Positions 13,246 to 13,568 of a stretch of DNA of 13,568 bases are shown here, one piece after another. Each line of letters opens with the position of its first letter. Positions within the stretch are counted from its first letter, which is position 1. Location of the stretch: positions 1-13,568 of the forward strand of contig CAMWIB010000014.1 of the NCBI GenBank assembly GCA_947174215.1, in the 5' to 3' direction. A model generated the notes under the pieces. That model ran no database searches. It was not told the DNA's origin and saw only the letters and a program-made list of their open reading frames with translations. This stretch comes from an uncultured Clostridia bacterium (GTDB lineage: Bacteria; Bacillota; Clostridia; Christensenellales; CAG-917). The translations under genes and the position numbers were made by a program.

Positions 13246-13281
13246 GAAGTGTGCGAAGTGTGTGAAGTGTGTGAAGTGTGT
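13246..13281. repeat. Four tandem copies of a 9-bp unit
   Basis: GAAGTGTGC is followed by three copies of GAAGTGTGT, in perfect register. The first copy forms a small palindrome with the preceding CACAC (13241-13245). The array sits directly after the 19-nt segment that is nearly repeated at 11804-11821. Confidence 0.9.
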
Positions 13282-13385
13282 AATATTTTTTTTACAAAAT
13301 AAATACTAAACAAAAAACTTATATTCGTCAAACGGTTACATTCGGCTTTTAGAATGGGGTTACAAAAATCAAGGAGGTCATTTTG

Positions 13386-13568
13386 ATGACAAACGAAAAT
13401 CAAATTGAAAAGTCAATGAAAATCAGAAGCAGATACGAGGAGAGGCACCCGACAAAGTTTGACGAGTTGAAGAAGCTTGACAACAAAGTGAAAACGCCGC
13501 CGACTGCGCTCGCATACGTATTGGGAATCTTCGGCTCGCTCGTACTCGGCGTTGGTATGTGCATATGC
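13386..13568 (+). CDS. Small membrane protein, partial at window end
   Basis: The first 61 codons of a gene that runs off the window. AAGGAGG at 13371-13377, 8 nt before the ATG, is a near-ideal ribosome binding site. The N-terminal ~40 residues are highly charged (many Lys, Glu and Arg, probably helical and cytoplasmic), followed from about residue 41 by a hydrophobic segment, ALAYVLGIFGSLVLGVGMCI, likely the first membrane pass. The pattern of a charged lead, 'KLDNKVKTPPTALAYVLG' and a Gly-rich membrane helix recalls a small clostridial family that databases sometimes label dihydropteridine reductase. That label has no visible support here because no nucleotide-binding motif is present. The recollection is tentative and the function unknown. 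Confidence 0.75.
   Translation, partial: MTNENQIEKSMKIRSRYEERHPTKFDELKKLDNKVKTPPTALAYVLGIFGSLVLGVGMCIC

Larger units (their letters stand above)
13003..13385. other. Non-coding interval with hairpins and short repeats
   Basis: No gene is seen in this 383-nt AT-rich stretch. It contains two adjacent fold-backs (13032-13094 and 13097-13121), a copy of the TAATGAAT(C)AAACACACGA segment (13229-13247) and a 9-bp tandem repeat (13246-13281). A ribosome binding site for the next gene lies at 13371-13377. No well spaced promoter was found for that gene. Confidence 0.7.

Noticed and set aside
13246..13281. The 9-bp tandem repeat as a CRISPR-like array.
   Set aside because: Units are contiguous with no spacers, far too short, and no cas gene is present.

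Overview
The window looks like a chromosomal segment of a low-to-moderate GC, Gram-positive-type bacterium, most likely an uncultured gut-associated clostridial lineage. This rests on AAGGAGG-type ribosome binding sites, TTGACA/TATAAT-like promoters, a giant lipoprotein with Listeria-Bacteroides-type repeats and BspA-like leucine-rich repeats, and an EFR1-type flavodoxin-ferredoxin protein. The species cannot be named from sequence alone. No CRISPR array, insertion sequence, rRNA or riboswitch was recognised.

Layout. Positions 1-127 carry a promoter for a cytosolic M18 aminopeptidase (128-1489). A symmetrical terminator hairpin separates it from a convergent minus-strand Fic-domain gene (GTG start at 2881). 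The Fic gene is visibly more AT-rich than its neighbours. Its promoter -35 lies within an array of GTCAA boxes spaced by exact multiples of 11 bp. Next come a possible short transcript ending in a hairpin, and a tRNA-Ser(CGA) gene (3234-3324) with its own terminator. An exact copy of the tRNA 5' end, plus a segment complementary to its D-arm, sits in the tRNA leader. A strong promoter then drives a 1606-residue lipoprotein (3550-8370) built from N-terminal InlB-like repeats, a long array of roughly 85-residue 'DG-x-G' modules and a C-terminal BspA-like LRR patch. A terminator follows.

The second half (8552-13002) is a co-directional redox and signalling cluster. It holds an extended short-chain dehydrogenase/epimerase with an unusual C-terminal zinc-ribbon-like extension, then an EFR1 flavodoxin plus 2[4Fe-4S] ferredoxin protein 11 bp downstream. 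An OmpR/PhoB-family response regulator with its own promoter follows, and, after a 191-nt structured spacer, a histidine kinase with no N-terminal sensor but a C-terminal hydrophobic segment. An 11-bp-phased direct repeat (ATTGTAAG twice) precedes the cluster promoter and is the kind of site an OmpR-family regulator binds. The cluster may therefore be regulated by its own two-component system; this is inference.

Positions 13003-13385 are non-coding and rich in hairpins and short repeats, one of which recurs in the regulator-kinase spacer. The window ends inside a small membrane protein gene starting at 13386 behind a near-perfect ribosome binding site.

The least ordinary items are the tRNA leader with its partial tRNA copy, the 11-bp-phased box arrays, the dehydrogenase-zinc ribbon fusion, the modular giant lipoprotein and the structured spacer before the kinase.
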